DNA of 42,056 bases from Candidatus Gastranaerophilales bacterium (GCA_944326115.1 CALVCQ010000020.1:1-42056); one strand, 5' to 3'; counted from the stretch's first letter, positions 33,299 through 41,803 are shown. Notes: a model not told the origin generated them from the letters alone. Numbers and translations are program-made.

Positions 33299-34432
33299 AT
33301 GCGCATAAAATTTCTTGATAAATTAACCATACTGGATAGATATATATTATTACAGGTGCTGGAAATCTTTATTATGGGGATTGTTATTTTTACCTCCATT
33401 ATTTTTGCATCAGATACATTTATTACATTGATAAAACAAATAACACTATACGGAATCCCGTTTAATGTTGCACTGATGATAGTCCTTTTGAATCTTCCAC
33501 AGGTTATAGTAATGGCAATTCCCATGAGTGTGCTGTTTTCTACGGTAATGACATTGAACCGGTTGAGTCTGTCATCGGAAATTACAGTTATGAGAGCATG
33601 CGGCATAGGATTGAATCGTGTAGCAAAACCTATTTTTATATTTGCGACATCAATGTCGCTTCTGACTTTTGTTGTTAATGAAACTATTGTTCCGATTACG
33701 AATTCTCAGTCAAAAACACTTGCTGTATGGGCACTGGGTCAAAAAAATATACCTAACGGAAAACAGAATTTCACCTTTAAAGAAATAAAAGAAAATCCCG
33801 ACGGAAGCAAGACAATGAAAAGGCTGTTTTTTGTTCAAAAATGCGAGGATAACACACTGAAAAATGTTTCTGTTGTAGATTTTTCCAATGACAAAACAAT
33901 TCAGGTAATCCAATCACAAACGGGAAGCACAAGCCCCGAAGGCTGGCAGTTCAACAGAGGTGCTGTTTATACAATGAACAAAGATGAAAAAATTCTGAAT
34001 ACGACATGGTTCAGCAAGTCCATTGTGGACTTCGGAATGGATGTAAAAGATGCACTTACGGAAGATGAAGCAACTCAATACAATGTAATTGCACTGTGGA
34101 AATATGTGGAAAACAATTCAAAAAAACATGACCCCAAAACACACTCTTTGTTTAAAATAGAATTACATAATAAGTTTGCTTTCCCCGTAACAACGGTTGT
34201 ACTTGTTTTATTAGGCGTTCCTCTGGCTATTACACCGCCGAGAGTAAGATATAACAGAGGTTTTTTATTCAGTATACTTATTATATTTTTATATTACCTG
34301 CTAAGAGCATTATCTCTGTCTTTCGGTGAAACAATGGCGATATCACCTTTCCTTGCAGCGTGGATACCGAATGCTGTTCTGTTTATTTTAGGTTCTATAC
34401 TTTATTACAAAAAAGTTTATACAATAACATAG
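33299..34432 (+). CDS. LptF/LptG-family permease (YjgP/YjgQ)
   Basis: These inner-membrane proteins, with LptB, extract lipopolysaccharide from the inner membrane. The 377 residues have three N-terminal membrane helices (LLQVLEIFIMGIVIFTSIIF and others), a periplasmic beta-jellyroll-like middle, and three C-terminal helices (FPVTTVVLVLLGVPLAITPP ending in KKVYT). The start at 33299 follows AGGAAGAG; a longer frame from 33263 overlaps the upstream gene without its own site. It implies a diderm envelope. I cannot say whether it is LptF or LptG. Confidence 0.86.
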   Translation: MRIKFLDKLTILDRYILLQVLEIFIMGIVIFTSIIFASDTFITLIKQITLYGIPFNVALMIVLLNLPQVIVMAIPMSVLFSTVMTLNRLSLSSEITVMRACGIGLNRVAKPIFIFATSMSLLTFVVNETIVPITNSQSKTLAVWALGQKNIPNGKQNFTFKEIKENPDGSKTMKRLFFVQKCEDNTLKNVSVVDFSNDKTIQVIQSQTGSTSPEGWQFNRGAVYTMNKDEKILNTTWFSKSIVDFGMDVKDALTEDEATQYNVIALWKYVENNSKKHDPKTHSLFKIELHNKFAFPVTTVVLVLLGVPLAITPPRVRYNRGFLFSILIIFLYYLLRALSLSFGETMAISPFLAAWIPNAVLFILGSILYYKKVYTIT

Positions 34433-34440
34433 TATGATTT

Positions 34441-34486
34441 ATCTATAATTTCACAAAAATTTTGTAGTTATTGTAAAATTATAGAT
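34441..34486. repeat. Inverted repeat ahead of the TPR gene
   Basis: Perfect arms ATCTATAATTT (34441-34451) and AAATTATAGAT (34476-34486), with an inner ACAAAA/TTTTGT pair (34453-34465). It lies between the permease stop and the ribosome binding site of the next gene; either a weak terminator or an operator. Confidence 0.6.
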
Positions 34487-34506
34487 AAGAGTGATGAGGT
34501 GGAATT

Positions 34507-36288
34507 TTGAACAGAGATGAAATTTTAAATAAAGCAAATGAATTTATAAGTGAAAAAAATTTTGACAGTGCAAAATCGACTATTGAAACATACCTGAAAG
34601 AACAGAATGATGATTCGGTTGAAATTCAAAAGACACTGGGTCTTTGTAATGTAAATTTAGAACTGTATACAGATGCTAAGTTAAACTTCGAAAATGTTGT
34701 AAAAACGGATGATTCGGATGCTACCTCCTGGTATTATCTCGGAATAATATATGAAGATTCCAATGAACTTGAAAAAGCGCAAAAAGCTTATGAAAAGGTT
34801 ATATCTTTAAGAGAAGACTACAAAGATGCATATAAAAACCTTGCTGTAATACAGCTGAAGCTAAAAAATTATGACACGGCAATAGAATATGCACAAAAAG
34901 CACTGACAATAGATGAAAGTGATTATCAAGTTCACTACATAATAGGCACAGCATATACATCAAAAAAAGAATATGAAAAAGCTATAGAGGCTATGCTGAA
35001 AGGTATTGAGCAAAACCCTGACCACCCGTTGATGTATAACAATCTAGGCTCCTGCTATCTGGGGTTAAATCAAATAAACAAGGCGCAGGAAGCCTTCAAA
35101 AAATCAGTGGAACTAAATCCTGAAAATGCCACCAGCATGTACAATCTGGCAACATCGTTTCAGCTTCAAAAAAAACATAAAAAAGCTTTTGAGTATTTCA
35201 AAAAAGCTTATGAAATAGAACCATCCGAGTTCAATTTGTCTGCACTGGCTCTTGCAAGCGCCAATGCAAAAGATTGGAAATCCGCAGAACAATATTATCA
35301 CAAACTGGTTGTGTTACATCCAGAAAAACAAAATTTCCAGTATAATCTTGCCTGCGCTTACCATGAACTCGGTAAATATAACGATGCAATAAAAATTCTA
35401 TCCCAGCTTGTTACAACAAATCCAAAATCAATTTCAATGGGCAAAAGGCTTGCTGATTGTTATGAAAAAACAAACAATATTGAACTTGCAAAAAATGTAT
35501 ACACAAATCTGATAAAATTAGGTAAAATTCCTGCCGAAGTCTACTACAGATATGCCATATTGTGCATGAGAACAGAAGATAAAGATAAAGCTGAAAACAT
35601 CTTTAAAAAGGTTATACAGCTGGATCCGACAAATCCTTATGCGCACAAAGATCTGGGCGTTGTTTATCTGTCCGAAAGATTATTTGATTATGCAAAAGAT
35701 GAATTTGAAACCGCTTACAAAATGGCACCTGATGACGCTTCTGTAGTTTTTGAATATGCAAATTTTTATCACGCTATGAACGATTATCAAAAAGCACAGG
35801 AACTTTATGAAAAAGCGTATTCATTAGAACCCAATATAATGGACATAGCTTTGTTCAGAGCTTTGAATTATTTCAGAATGAATGATACTGATAAAGCATT
35901 AAAATTATTTCTTGATGCAAACAAAAAATATCCTTCGCAGCATGCGATATTGTTTAATACAGGCTTAATTTATCTTCAACAAGGTAAATTTGACACCGCA
36001 AGAGAATTTTTATCAGATGCTTTTAGTTTAAGTCAGGATGCAGAAACAATGAATGCGCTTGCCATATCTTTCTTTGAGACAAAAGATTATGAAAACGCAA
36101 AAAAACTTGCACACAAACTGCTTGTAAATTACCCTGACAGCATAAATGTTCTTCTGCTGCTTGCAAAATCCTATATTGAATTAGGTGATGTTGAAAATTC
36201 TATCCGATATCTAGAAAAGATACTAAAAATTTTCCCGGAACAGCCTGAAGCAAAAGAATTGTATGAACGAATAAAAGGAGCCGTCTAG
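34507..36288 (+). CDS. Tetratricopeptide-repeat protein
   Basis: A 593-residue protein built almost wholly of TPR helical hairpins (about 15-16 repeats of 34 residues, such as ATSWYYLGIIYEDSNELEKA and ALMYNNLGSCYLGLNQINKA-type units). No enzyme domain and no signal peptide are seen, so it is a cytoplasmic scaffold. The start is TTG: a strong GAGGTGG lies a few nt upstream and no ATG fits. queD begins 2 nt after its stop, which puts it in the same transcript; the functional link to queD is unclear. Confidence 0.85.
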   Translation: MNRDEILNKANEFISEKNFDSAKSTIETYLKEQNDDSVEIQKTLGLCNVNLELYTDAKLNFENVVKTDDSDATSWYYLGIIYEDSNELEKAQKAYEKVISLREDYKDAYKNLAVIQLKLKNYDTAIEYAQKALTIDESDYQVHYIIGTAYTSKKEYEKAIEAMLKGIEQNPDHPLMYNNLGSCYLGLNQINKAQEAFKKSVELNPENATSMYNLATSFQLQKKHKKAFEYFKKAYEIEPSEFNLSALALASANAKDWKSAEQYYHKLVVLHPEKQNFQYNLACAYHELGKYNDAIKILSQLVTTNPKSISMGKRLADCYEKTNNIELAKNVYTNLIKLGKIPAEVYYRYAILCMRTEDKDKAENIFKKVIQLDPTNPYAHKDLGVVYLSERLFDYAKDEFETAYKMAPDDASVVFEYANFYHAMNDYQKAQELYEKAYSLEPNIMDIALFRALNYFRMNDTDKALKLFLDANKKYPSQHAILFNTGLIYLQQGKFDTAREFLSDAFSLSQDAETMNALAISFFETKDYENAKKLAHKLLVNYPDSINVLLLLAKSYIELGDVENSIRYLEKILKIFPEQPEAKELYERIKGAV

Positions 36289-36289
36289 A

Positions 36290-36655
36290 ATGTTCGAACT
36301 TAAAGTAATAAGCTCATTTTCAGCAGCGCATCACTTATTAAACTACGAAGGAGAATGCGAAAATCAGCACGGACACAACTGGAAAGTAGAAGTTTATGTT
36401 AAAGGAGAAAACCTTGACAAATCAAATATACTTGTTGATTTTAAGGTATTAAAGAGGGAACTCAAAAAAGTACTCGACAGACTGGACCACAAAGACATAA
36501 ACGAGCTTCCTGAATTTGAAAATATAAGCCCGAGCAGTGAAGTCCTCGCAAAGTTTATCTATGACGAAATGAACAAAACATTTCCGCAGGTTTCTAAAGT
36601 CGGAGTATGGGAAAATGAAAATTCCTGTTCAATGTATTACGAAAACTGGGATTAA
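36290..36655 (+). CDS. queD: 6-carboxy-5,6,7,8-tetrahydropterin synthase (QueD)
   Basis: QueD converts dihydroneopterin triphosphate to carboxy-tetrahydropterin, the second step to preQ0 and queuosine. Zinc ligands are in SAAHHLLNY and QHGHNWKVE, the catalytic Cys in GECENQHGH, and further active-site positions in LDHKDINE and WENENS. 121 residues is standard. AAGGAG lies before the ATG, inside the end of the TPR gene. queC and queE are not in this window. Confidence 0.94.
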   Translation: MFELKVISSFSAAHHLLNYEGECENQHGHNWKVEVYVKGENLDKSNILVDFKVLKRELKKVLDRLDHKDINELPEFENISPSSEVLAKFIYDEMNKTFPQVSKVGVWENENSCSMYYENWD

Positions 36656-36684
36656 TATAAAAAAATAAAAAGGCGGTTTAATTT

Positions 36685-37530
36685 ATGAATCTTATACAGG
36701 CAATAATAATGGGCATAATACAGGGCTTAACTGAATTTTTACCGGTTTCAAGCTCCGGACACCTTGTTTTGACATCAAGCTTATACAAATATTTTACAAA
36801 CAAAGATTTTGTTACAGGAGCAAGTGAAGAAGTGGTATTTGACATAGTGCTGCATCTTGGCACACTGCTTGCTGTCTGTATTTTCTTTAAAGATGACATT
36901 ATAAAAATAATAAAAGCATTTATTAATGCCTGCATAAAAAAAGATTTTTCTTCACCCGAAGCAAAACTTGCCGCTTTTATACTTATCGGCACAGTTTTTA
37001 CAATACTTGTTGCTTATCCGCTTAAAATTGTTTCGGAAAGCCTTATTAACCTGCCTTATATCGTGGGTATATTTATATTTTTGACAGGCTGCATTCTATA
37101 CATAGGAGAATGGGCTTCTGAAAAAAAACAGGTTAAAACAGATAAAGTTGATTTAAAAACAGCAATTATTATCGGTCTTGCACAGGGTATTGCATCTATC
37201 CCGGGAATATCCAGATCAGGTTCAACAATATCTACGGGTATACTGCTCGGTCTGGACAGAGTAACCTGTGCCAGATATTCGTTTTTATTGAGTCTGCCTA
37301 TTATTATAGGTGCATCTATATTTTATCCGATTCTTGAATTAGAGCTTAACGAATTTTTAAACTTCAACTGGATAGCTTTCATTGTCGGATTTTTTATCTC
37401 ATTTGTTTCAGGATATTTTTGCATAAAATATTTTCTTAAATTTCTAGCAAAACACTCAATGAAAATATTTGCATATTACTGCTGGATTGCTGGAATGTTT
37501 ATGTTTGTATTTTTTAAATTTTTTGCATAA
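36685..37530 (+). CDS. uppP: Undecaprenyl-diphosphatase (UppP/BacA)
   Basis: An inner-membrane enzyme that recycles the undecaprenyl pyrophosphate carrier for peptidoglycan and LPS synthesis and confers bacitracin tolerance. Two signature segments are present: QGLTEFLPVSSSGHLVL near the N-terminus (the Glu-rich motif) and ASIPGISRSGSTISTGILLG in the middle. 281 residues, about 8 helices, normal. Confidence 0.95.
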   Translation: MNLIQAIIMGIIQGLTEFLPVSSSGHLVLTSSLYKYFTNKDFVTGASEEVVFDIVLHLGTLLAVCIFFKDDIIKIIKAFINACIKKDFSSPEAKLAAFILIGTVFTILVAYPLKIVSESLINLPYIVGIFIFLTGCILYIGEWASEKKQVKTDKVDLKTAIIIGLAQGIASIPGISRSGSTISTGILLGLDRVTCARYSFLLSLPIIIGASIFYPILELELNEFLNFNWIAFIVGFFISFVSGYFCIKYFLKFLAKHSMKIFAYYCWIAGMFMFVFFKFFA

Positions 37531-37601
37531 CAACAATTTATAATATGTCACCGGCAGCCGGAATTGGAATAACAATACTTGAGCTGTTCGTTTTAAAATA
37601 T

Positions 37602-37617
37602 TGCACTCACATGTGCA
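37602..37617 (+). promoter_or_regulatory. Possible CRP/FNR-type operator upstream of hcp
   Basis: TGCAC (37602-37606) and GTGCA (37613-37617) form a 5-6-5 inverted repeat 98 nt before the hcp start. This size fits a CRP/FNR-family site; hcp genes are often controlled by such proteins (HcpR). Weak evidence. Confidence 0.3.
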
Positions 37618-37714
37618 CAGAAGATTCTTTTATGATTTTATAGTTCATCTTATATTTTTAGCAGTTACAAATTTTATTCATTAGAAAATTAAAACTATCT
37701 AAGGAGAAAGAGTC

Positions 37715-39262
37715 ATGGAGAATAAGATGTTTTGTTTTCAATGTGAACAAACAGCACAGGGAAAAGGCTGCACACAGACAGGTGTATGCGGAAAAACACC
37801 TGATGTAGCAAACCTTCAAGATGAATTAACAAGTTCTTTGATAAAACTTGCTAACACACAACCTCATACGGAAGAAAATACAGTTTTACTGATAAAAGGG
37901 CTTTTTACAACTATTACAAATGTAAATTTTGATGCAAAATCCATAGAAAATGAAATAAAAAATATCACAGAAAAAGCAGGAACAAAAGATTTTGATATAC
38001 AAAACGTTTGGAACTGTAATGAGGACACAAGAAGTCTTAAATCCCTGATCTTATTCGGATTAAAAGGTATTGCTGCTTATGCATACCATGCACGGGTTCT
38101 TGATTATAGAGACGGGTTTATTGACGAATTTTTTTATGAAGCTTTACAATCTATATCAAAAGATTTGTCATCCGAAGAATTGTTGTCGCTGGTTTTAAAA
38201 ACCGGAGAAGTAAATTTTAAATGTATGGAGCTTCTTGATAAAGCAAATACAGAAACATTTGGAACACCTGCCCCGACAACGGTGACAACAAATATCGAAA
38301 AAGGACCTTTTATTGTTGTTACCGGTCATGACCTGAAAGATCTGGCTGTTTTGCTTGAACAAACACAAAACAAAGGTATCAATATATATACACACGGAGA
38401 AATGCTCCCTTGCCACGCTTATCCAGAACTAAAAAAATATCCCCATTTAAAAGGTAACTTCGGAACAGCATGGCAGAATCAGCAGAAAGAATTTGATAAT
38501 ATTCCTGCAGCAATACTTTTCACAACCAACTGTATTATGCCTGTAAAACAGAGTTATAAAGACAGAGTTTTTACGACGTCCGTTGTAGAATATCCGGATA
38601 TTATGCATATTGGAAGCGAAGAGAAAAAAGATTTTACACCCGTTATTAATAAAGCTCTTGAGCTCGGAGGATATAATGAAAACAGAGAAATGACCGGTAT
38701 AAACGGAGGCAGTGTTTTAACAACAGGTTTCGGTCATAATGCAGTGCTTTCAGTTGCTGATAAAGTTATAGAACTTATAAAATCAGGTGATTTAAAACAT
38801 ATATTTCTTGTGGGTGGCTGTGATGGAGCAAAACCCGGAAGAAATTACTATACGGAATTTGTAAAACAAACACCGGAAAATACACTTGTTTTAACACTTG
38901 CATGCGGTAAATTCAGATTTAATGATTTAAATTTAGGAAGTATAAAAGGAATACCGAGACTGCTTGATATCGGACAATGCAATGATGCATATTCTGCAAT
39001 TAAAATTGCAACAGAGTTGTCAAAAGCTTTTAATTGCACTATTAATGAGCTGCCTTTATCTCTTGTTCTGTCATGGTATGAGCAAAAAGCTGTTTGTATA
39101 TTACTGACACTTCTTTATCTTGGAATTGAAAATATAAGACTCAGACCAACCATGCCGGCATTTGTATCACAAAATGTATTGAATACTCTTATTGATAAAT
39201 TCAAAATAAAACCTGTTACAACCCCTCAAAAAGATTTAAAAGATATTTTAAACCAATCATGA
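37715..39262 (+). CDS. hcp: Hydroxylamine reductase / hybrid cluster protein, class I
   Basis: Hcp protects against nitrosative stress; it reduces hydroxylamine and has NO reductase activity in vivo. The N-terminal FCFQCEQTAQ...CTQTGVC set is C-x2-C-x8-C-x5-C, the spacing of the [4Fe-4S]-binding strict-anaerobe class. Hybrid-cluster ligands are found later: GHDLKD and TTNCIMP, LVGGCDGAKPG, and LTLACGKFRF with SWYEQKAV. 515 residues. AAGGAG precedes the ATG at 9 nt. Its dedicated reductase Hcr is not adjacent. Confidence 0.95.
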   Translation: MENKMFCFQCEQTAQGKGCTQTGVCGKTPDVANLQDELTSSLIKLANTQPHTEENTVLLIKGLFTTITNVNFDAKSIENEIKNITEKAGTKDFDIQNVWNCNEDTRSLKSLILFGLKGIAAYAYHARVLDYRDGFIDEFFYEALQSISKDLSSEELLSLVLKTGEVNFKCMELLDKANTETFGTPAPTTVTTNIEKGPFIVVTGHDLKDLAVLLEQTQNKGINIYTHGEMLPCHAYPELKKYPHLKGNFGTAWQNQQKEFDNIPAAILFTTNCIMPVKQSYKDRVFTTSVVEYPDIMHIGSEEKKDFTPVINKALELGGYNENREMTGINGGSVLTTGFGHNAVLSVADKVIELIKSGDLKHIFLVGGCDGAKPGRNYYTEFVKQTPENTLVLTLACGKFRFNDLNLGSIKGIPRLLDIGQCNDAYSAIKIATELSKAFNCTINELPLSLVLSWYEQKAVCILLTLLYLGIENIRLRPTMPAFVSQNVLNTLIDKFKIKPVTTPQKDLKDILNQS

Positions 39263-39281
39263 TAATCGGTTATAAAAACCC

Positions 39282-39315
39282 AAAGAGGTTCTTGTCAAAA
39301 CAAAAGAACCTCTTT
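39282..39315 (+). terminator. Terminator of hcp
   Basis: Perfect 12-bp stem AAAGAGGTTCTT / AAGAACCTCTTT (39282-39293 with 39304-39315), 10-nt loop, T-rich tail. Confidence 0.8.
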
Positions 39316-39374
39316 TAAAAATTGGTTATAAATTATGTTTCAATACAGCTCTTCAAAAAAGAACAAAGTATGTT

Positions 39375-39557
39375 TTACATGTCATAAGTTGATTTTGTTT
39401 CCTGCTTTTTGCTTGAACCTATGGAGATAATCAACTCATTGTTTACTACTCTGTATTTAACCATATCTACTTCGGGATCAACTTCTATAAGTTGAAGAAC
39501 CGTATTGTTTATATATGCGCACCATCCTGTGCCCGAACGTATAAGCTTTCTTTCCAT
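39375..39557 (-). CDS. Small AbrB/SpoVT-like protein (possible antitoxin or regulator)
   Basis: The 60-residue product has the beta-swapped AbrB pattern: MERKLIRSGTGWCAYINNTV, then VDMVKYRVVNNELIISIG. Such proteins are MazE-type antitoxins or DNA-binding regulators. No toxin gene is next to it: hcp lies on one side and the broken Fe-S gene on the other, both on the opposite strand. AGG lies 9 nt upstream of the ATG. Confidence 0.55.
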   Translation of the reverse strand: MERKLIRSGTGWCAYINNTVLQLIEVDPEVDMVKYRVVNNELIISIGSSKKQETKSTYDM

Positions 39558-39739
39558 GATTTCAACCTGTATATTTACAATGTTGTTAACAGTAAGATAT
39601 TATTAGCAGTAAGCATTTTCTACAGTGATAAACGCTTAATTATTAACATTGTAAAATCATATATAAAAACATTGTTAAAAATAAGTTGTTTATAAAAAAT
39701 TTTCGTAATGTATTATAAAAACAAAAGCTGGATGGAAGT

Positions 39740-40147
39740 ATGATTAATAATTGTTTGGAAAAAGTTCAATACACTGCATTGGCTGATAAAACTTGCAGCG
39801 GCTGCAGCGCTTGTTTTAATATATGTCCACAGCGTGCAATATCAATGGAAGAAAACGCAGAAGGATTTTTGTATCCTCAAATAGATAAAGATAAATGCAA
39901 TAATTGCGGATTGTGCACAAAAATTTGTCCGGTATTACATCCTGATTTTTCTAATAGAAGCAATCCCGATTGCATTGCCGCAATGGCTGATGACAATCTT
40001 AGAAAAGAAATTTTATATAGTCAACTGACCCCGACTATGTCTTGGATTATTGGCGTTCGTAAGGTTTGGTATTCCGTTTCGAAATTTTTTTCTAAAATTT
40101 CTTCACTCCATCTACCTTACTCACATGGCTGTTTTTGTCTATTTTAA
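39740..40147 (+). pseudogene. Truncated double [4Fe-4S] protein, cut by a dispersed repeat
   Basis: Residues 1 to about 91 (to LRKEI, 40012) are a ferredoxin-like module with two clusters (CSGCSACFNICP and CNNCGLCTKICP), as found at the N-terminus of FrhB-like / polysaccharide-pyruvyl-associated proteins that normally run for 350 or more residues. At 40014 the sequence becomes the head of the dispersed repeat (TATATAGTCAACTGACCCCG), and the remaining about 45 residues are read from the repeat itself. The C-terminal catalytic part is not seen further on. This looks like a gene destroyed by repeat insertion or deletion. Confidence 0.75.
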
Positions 40148-40475
40148 TTTTAATACGGTACACAAAAGCTCAGCTTTTGATTTAGCCCCTCTCATAAGAT
40201 ATGACATTTAGTCATATTTTATTGGGCAGAGTCGCAAAATGACTGATTGGGTCAGACTGGCTGCAACATCGGCTGAGATAGAGCGAAGTCTGATGTTATG
40301 CAACTGCGTTGCGGTGTCATTCGTTACCTCTCTTAATTATATTTTCTCCGGATGCCACCGGAATATTTATTCGGCAGAGTGTGTACCGCTCCCGGCTTGA
40401 GATGCATGCGAATTTGTAATCCGTACATATCAGGATACTATTGAGTACAAGCGAAGCCGCCTCAGACAAATTTTA
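40014..40475 (+). repeat. Dispersed repeat, long composite copy (head, B, A-like, C modules)
   Basis: Holds, in order, the head box, module B (about 40038-40135, as at 10796 and 41983), an A-like piece with CAGAGTCGCAAAATGACTG (about 40216), and module C (40373-40470) ending CCTCAGACAAATTT. It is the most complete mosaic in the window. No gene after 40147. Confidence 0.75.
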
Positions 40476-40625
40476 TTTGTTCGAAAAATCATAATGTTTT
40501 TGTAATTTCAATACATATTAAACACAATACAACACAAGCATGAAAGTACATGATTAAATTCTATATAAAACAACTTGCAAAAAAATATTATTAATTTTAT
40601 GATAAGTATACATTAATAAGGATTT
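40476..40625. other. AT-rich spacer, nothing recognised
   Basis: Between the composite repeat and the first tRNA fragment. No open frame with a ribosome binding site, no hairpin of note. Confidence 0.4.
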
Positions 40626-40626
40626 T

Positions 40627-40731
40627 GCCGATGTGGTGACAAACCGAAGCGAAAGCGAAGGTATTTAATTTAAATTAAAACCATTTCAGTATCATCTATT
40701 GAACTTTGATAATAATATATGCAGATGTGGC
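40627..40731 (+). repeat. Two 5' fragments of tRNA-Leu(CAG)
   Basis: GCCGATGTGG at 40627-40636 and ATATGCAGATGTGGC at 40717-40731 match the first 10-12 nt of the tRNA-Leu(CAG) gene and, for the second, also its 5' flank (14 of 15 with 40845-40859). Both copies stop at about the same position, just after GTGG(C). They are not complete tRNAs. Confidence 0.6.
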
Positions 40732-40848
40732 AGGAACCAGTTATTGCATGTTGCTTTGCAAAAACGATTAAGTATCGTTTTTGCCGTTAAATAAGGAACA
40801 CAGCGAAGCTGCTTCGCCACAAAGGATTGTTCTTTAAAATTTTAATAT
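40732..40848. other. Spacer with hairpins upstream of tRNA-Leu(CAG)
   Basis: Contains GCAAAAACGAT/ATCGTTTTTGC (about 40758-40784) and a small AGCGAAGC/GCTTCGC pair near 40802-40817. The first could end a transcript. A tRNA promoter is not obvious. Confidence 0.4.
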
Positions 40849-40929
40849 GCCGATGTGGCGAAATGGTAGACGCACACGCTTCAGGTGCGTGCGAGGAAAC
40901 TCATGGGGGTTCGAGTCCCTTCATCGGCA
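40849..40929 (+). tRNA. tRNA-Leu (anticodon CAG)
   Basis: Seven-bp acceptor GCCGATG (40849-40855) with CATCGGC (40922-40928). Anticodon loop TTCAGGT, anticodon CAG at 40882-40884, stem CACGC/GCGTG; a long variable arm GAGGAAACTC of a class II tRNA; T-loop TTCGAGT. The CCA end is not encoded. Reads CUG. Confidence 0.93.
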
Positions 40930-40961
40930 TTTTTCAAACAAAGAAAATATAAAGCAGGACT

Positions 40962-41076
40962 CTTCACCCATGTTGTTCCAAAGGAACAACGGTGGTTTAC
41001 CTGTTCGAGTATCCTGCCTCGTATGACTCGTAAACTCGTCTATGATGCAAGCCGAGTCCCTTCGTCGGCATTTTTT
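40962..41076 (+). repeat. Repeat module C remnant fused to a 3' fragment of tRNA-Leu(CAG)
   Basis: Positions about 41000-41050 (TATCCTGC...GACTCGTAAACTCGTC) resemble module C in the inverted sense, and at 41053 this joins CGAGTCCCTTCGTCGGCATT, the last 18 or so nt of the tRNA and its T-rich tail, with one mismatch to 40912-40934. A GTTGTTCC/GGAACAAC hairpin lies at about 40977-40995. Confidence 0.6.
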
Positions 41077-41083
41077 CTATCTC

Positions 41084-41235
41084 CATCTCTTAGTGAGATG
41101 GCAGGGGTGAGGGTTGATTATAAGCAGGAATGTAATTACATCTCATGTTATTTCCCATAAATCTTGAGGGAGTAATTGATAGAATTATAAAGGTGTTGAA
41201 TAATTGCCCATAACCCTCTCCCGAGAAGAGGGAAT
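41084..41235. repeat. Palindromic repeat pair (GGTGAGGG / CCCTCTCC type)
   Basis: CCATCTC-TTAGT-GAGATGG followed by CAGGGGTGAGGGTT, then about 85 nt, then AACCCTCTCCCGAGAAGAGGG. The two G/C-rich words are inverted to each other (8 of 10) and each adjoins a hairpin. It resembles intergenic CCCTCACCC/CCCTCTCCC repeats seen in many bacteria. Confidence 0.5.
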
Positions 41236-41278
41236 AAGAAGTTTTACAAAAATTATGTTTATGATAATATAATTTTTG

Positions 41279-41310
41279 TTGAAAATTAAATATATGTCGA
41301 CGTGGCACTC
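41279..41310 (+). repeat. 5' fragment and flank of tRNA-Leu(GAG)
   Basis: TTGAAAATTAAATATATGTC and GACGTGGC (to 41306) match the flank and first 11 nt of the tRNA gene at 41502-41531; the match stops after GTGGC, and ACTCTGCCG (the reverse complement of the start of module C) follows directly. Confidence 0.65.
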
Positions 41311-41501
41311 TGCCGGAGGATTTTTGCAAGAGCGGAGTCGAGGCTTTTTAAAGCCGAGCGAGCTTGTCAAGCGGAAGTGTTCGGTGTGAAGAATATTTTA
41401 CTAGAGTAAAATATGATGAACAAAAGAACACAGAGCTGCAAATAATCCGAGAAAAATGATAATATATCGTTTTTCGAGAGGAGAGGTATACGCCGCACAA
41501 A
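41311..41501. other. Spacer upstream of tRNA-Leu(GAG)
   Basis: No gene. It holds a perfect hairpin ATATTTTAC-TAGA-GTAAAATAT (41393-41414) and a GGCTTT/AAAGCC palindrome near 41342-41355. Promoter boxes for the tRNA are not distinct. Confidence 0.4.
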
Positions 41502-41520
41502 TTGAAAATTAATATATTAT

Positions 41521-41605
41521 GTCGACGTGGCGGAATCGGTATACGCGCACGTTTGAGGGGCGTGTGGGGAAACCCGTGCGGGTTCAAGTCCCGCCGTCGA
41601 CACCA
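41521..41605 (+). tRNA. tRNA-Leu (anticodon GAG)
   Basis: Acceptor GTCGACG (41521-41527) pairs with CGTCGAC (41595-41601); CCA is encoded (41603-41605). Anticodon loop TTGAGGG-type, anticodon GAG at 41555-41557 on stem CACGT/GCGTG; long variable arm GGGGAAACCC; T-loop TTCAAGT. Reads CUC and CUU. Confidence 0.93.
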
Positions 41606-41606
41606 T

Positions 41607-41640
41607 AAAAAAGATGATGACTTTTGTTATCATCTTTTTT
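41607..41640 (+). terminator. Terminator of tRNA-Leu(GAG)
   Basis: Twelve-bp stem AAAAAAGATGAT / ATCATCTTTTTT (41607-41618 with 41629-41640), 10-nt loop GACTTTTGTT, U-tract. Confidence 0.85.
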
Positions 41641-41803
41641 ATTAGTAGATTGGTGAGGGCTTTAATCCGTATATCGCGGTTTCAAGCAGATTTGCGGACG
41701 GACGACACGAACGAAGTGAGTTAGTCCGGATAGCGAACAGATTGAGCCGACTAAGCCACAAGGCTTTCAGGCGAAACTCTGTGAGCGTGGAGCAAATCCA
41801 AGA

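Noticed and set aside
40962-41026. A possible third tRNA (GCAGGA ... TCCTGC with a TTCGAGT-like loop)
   Set aside because: Too short, no D-arm, no anticodon stem of the right size; better explained as repeat module plus tRNA-derived fragments.
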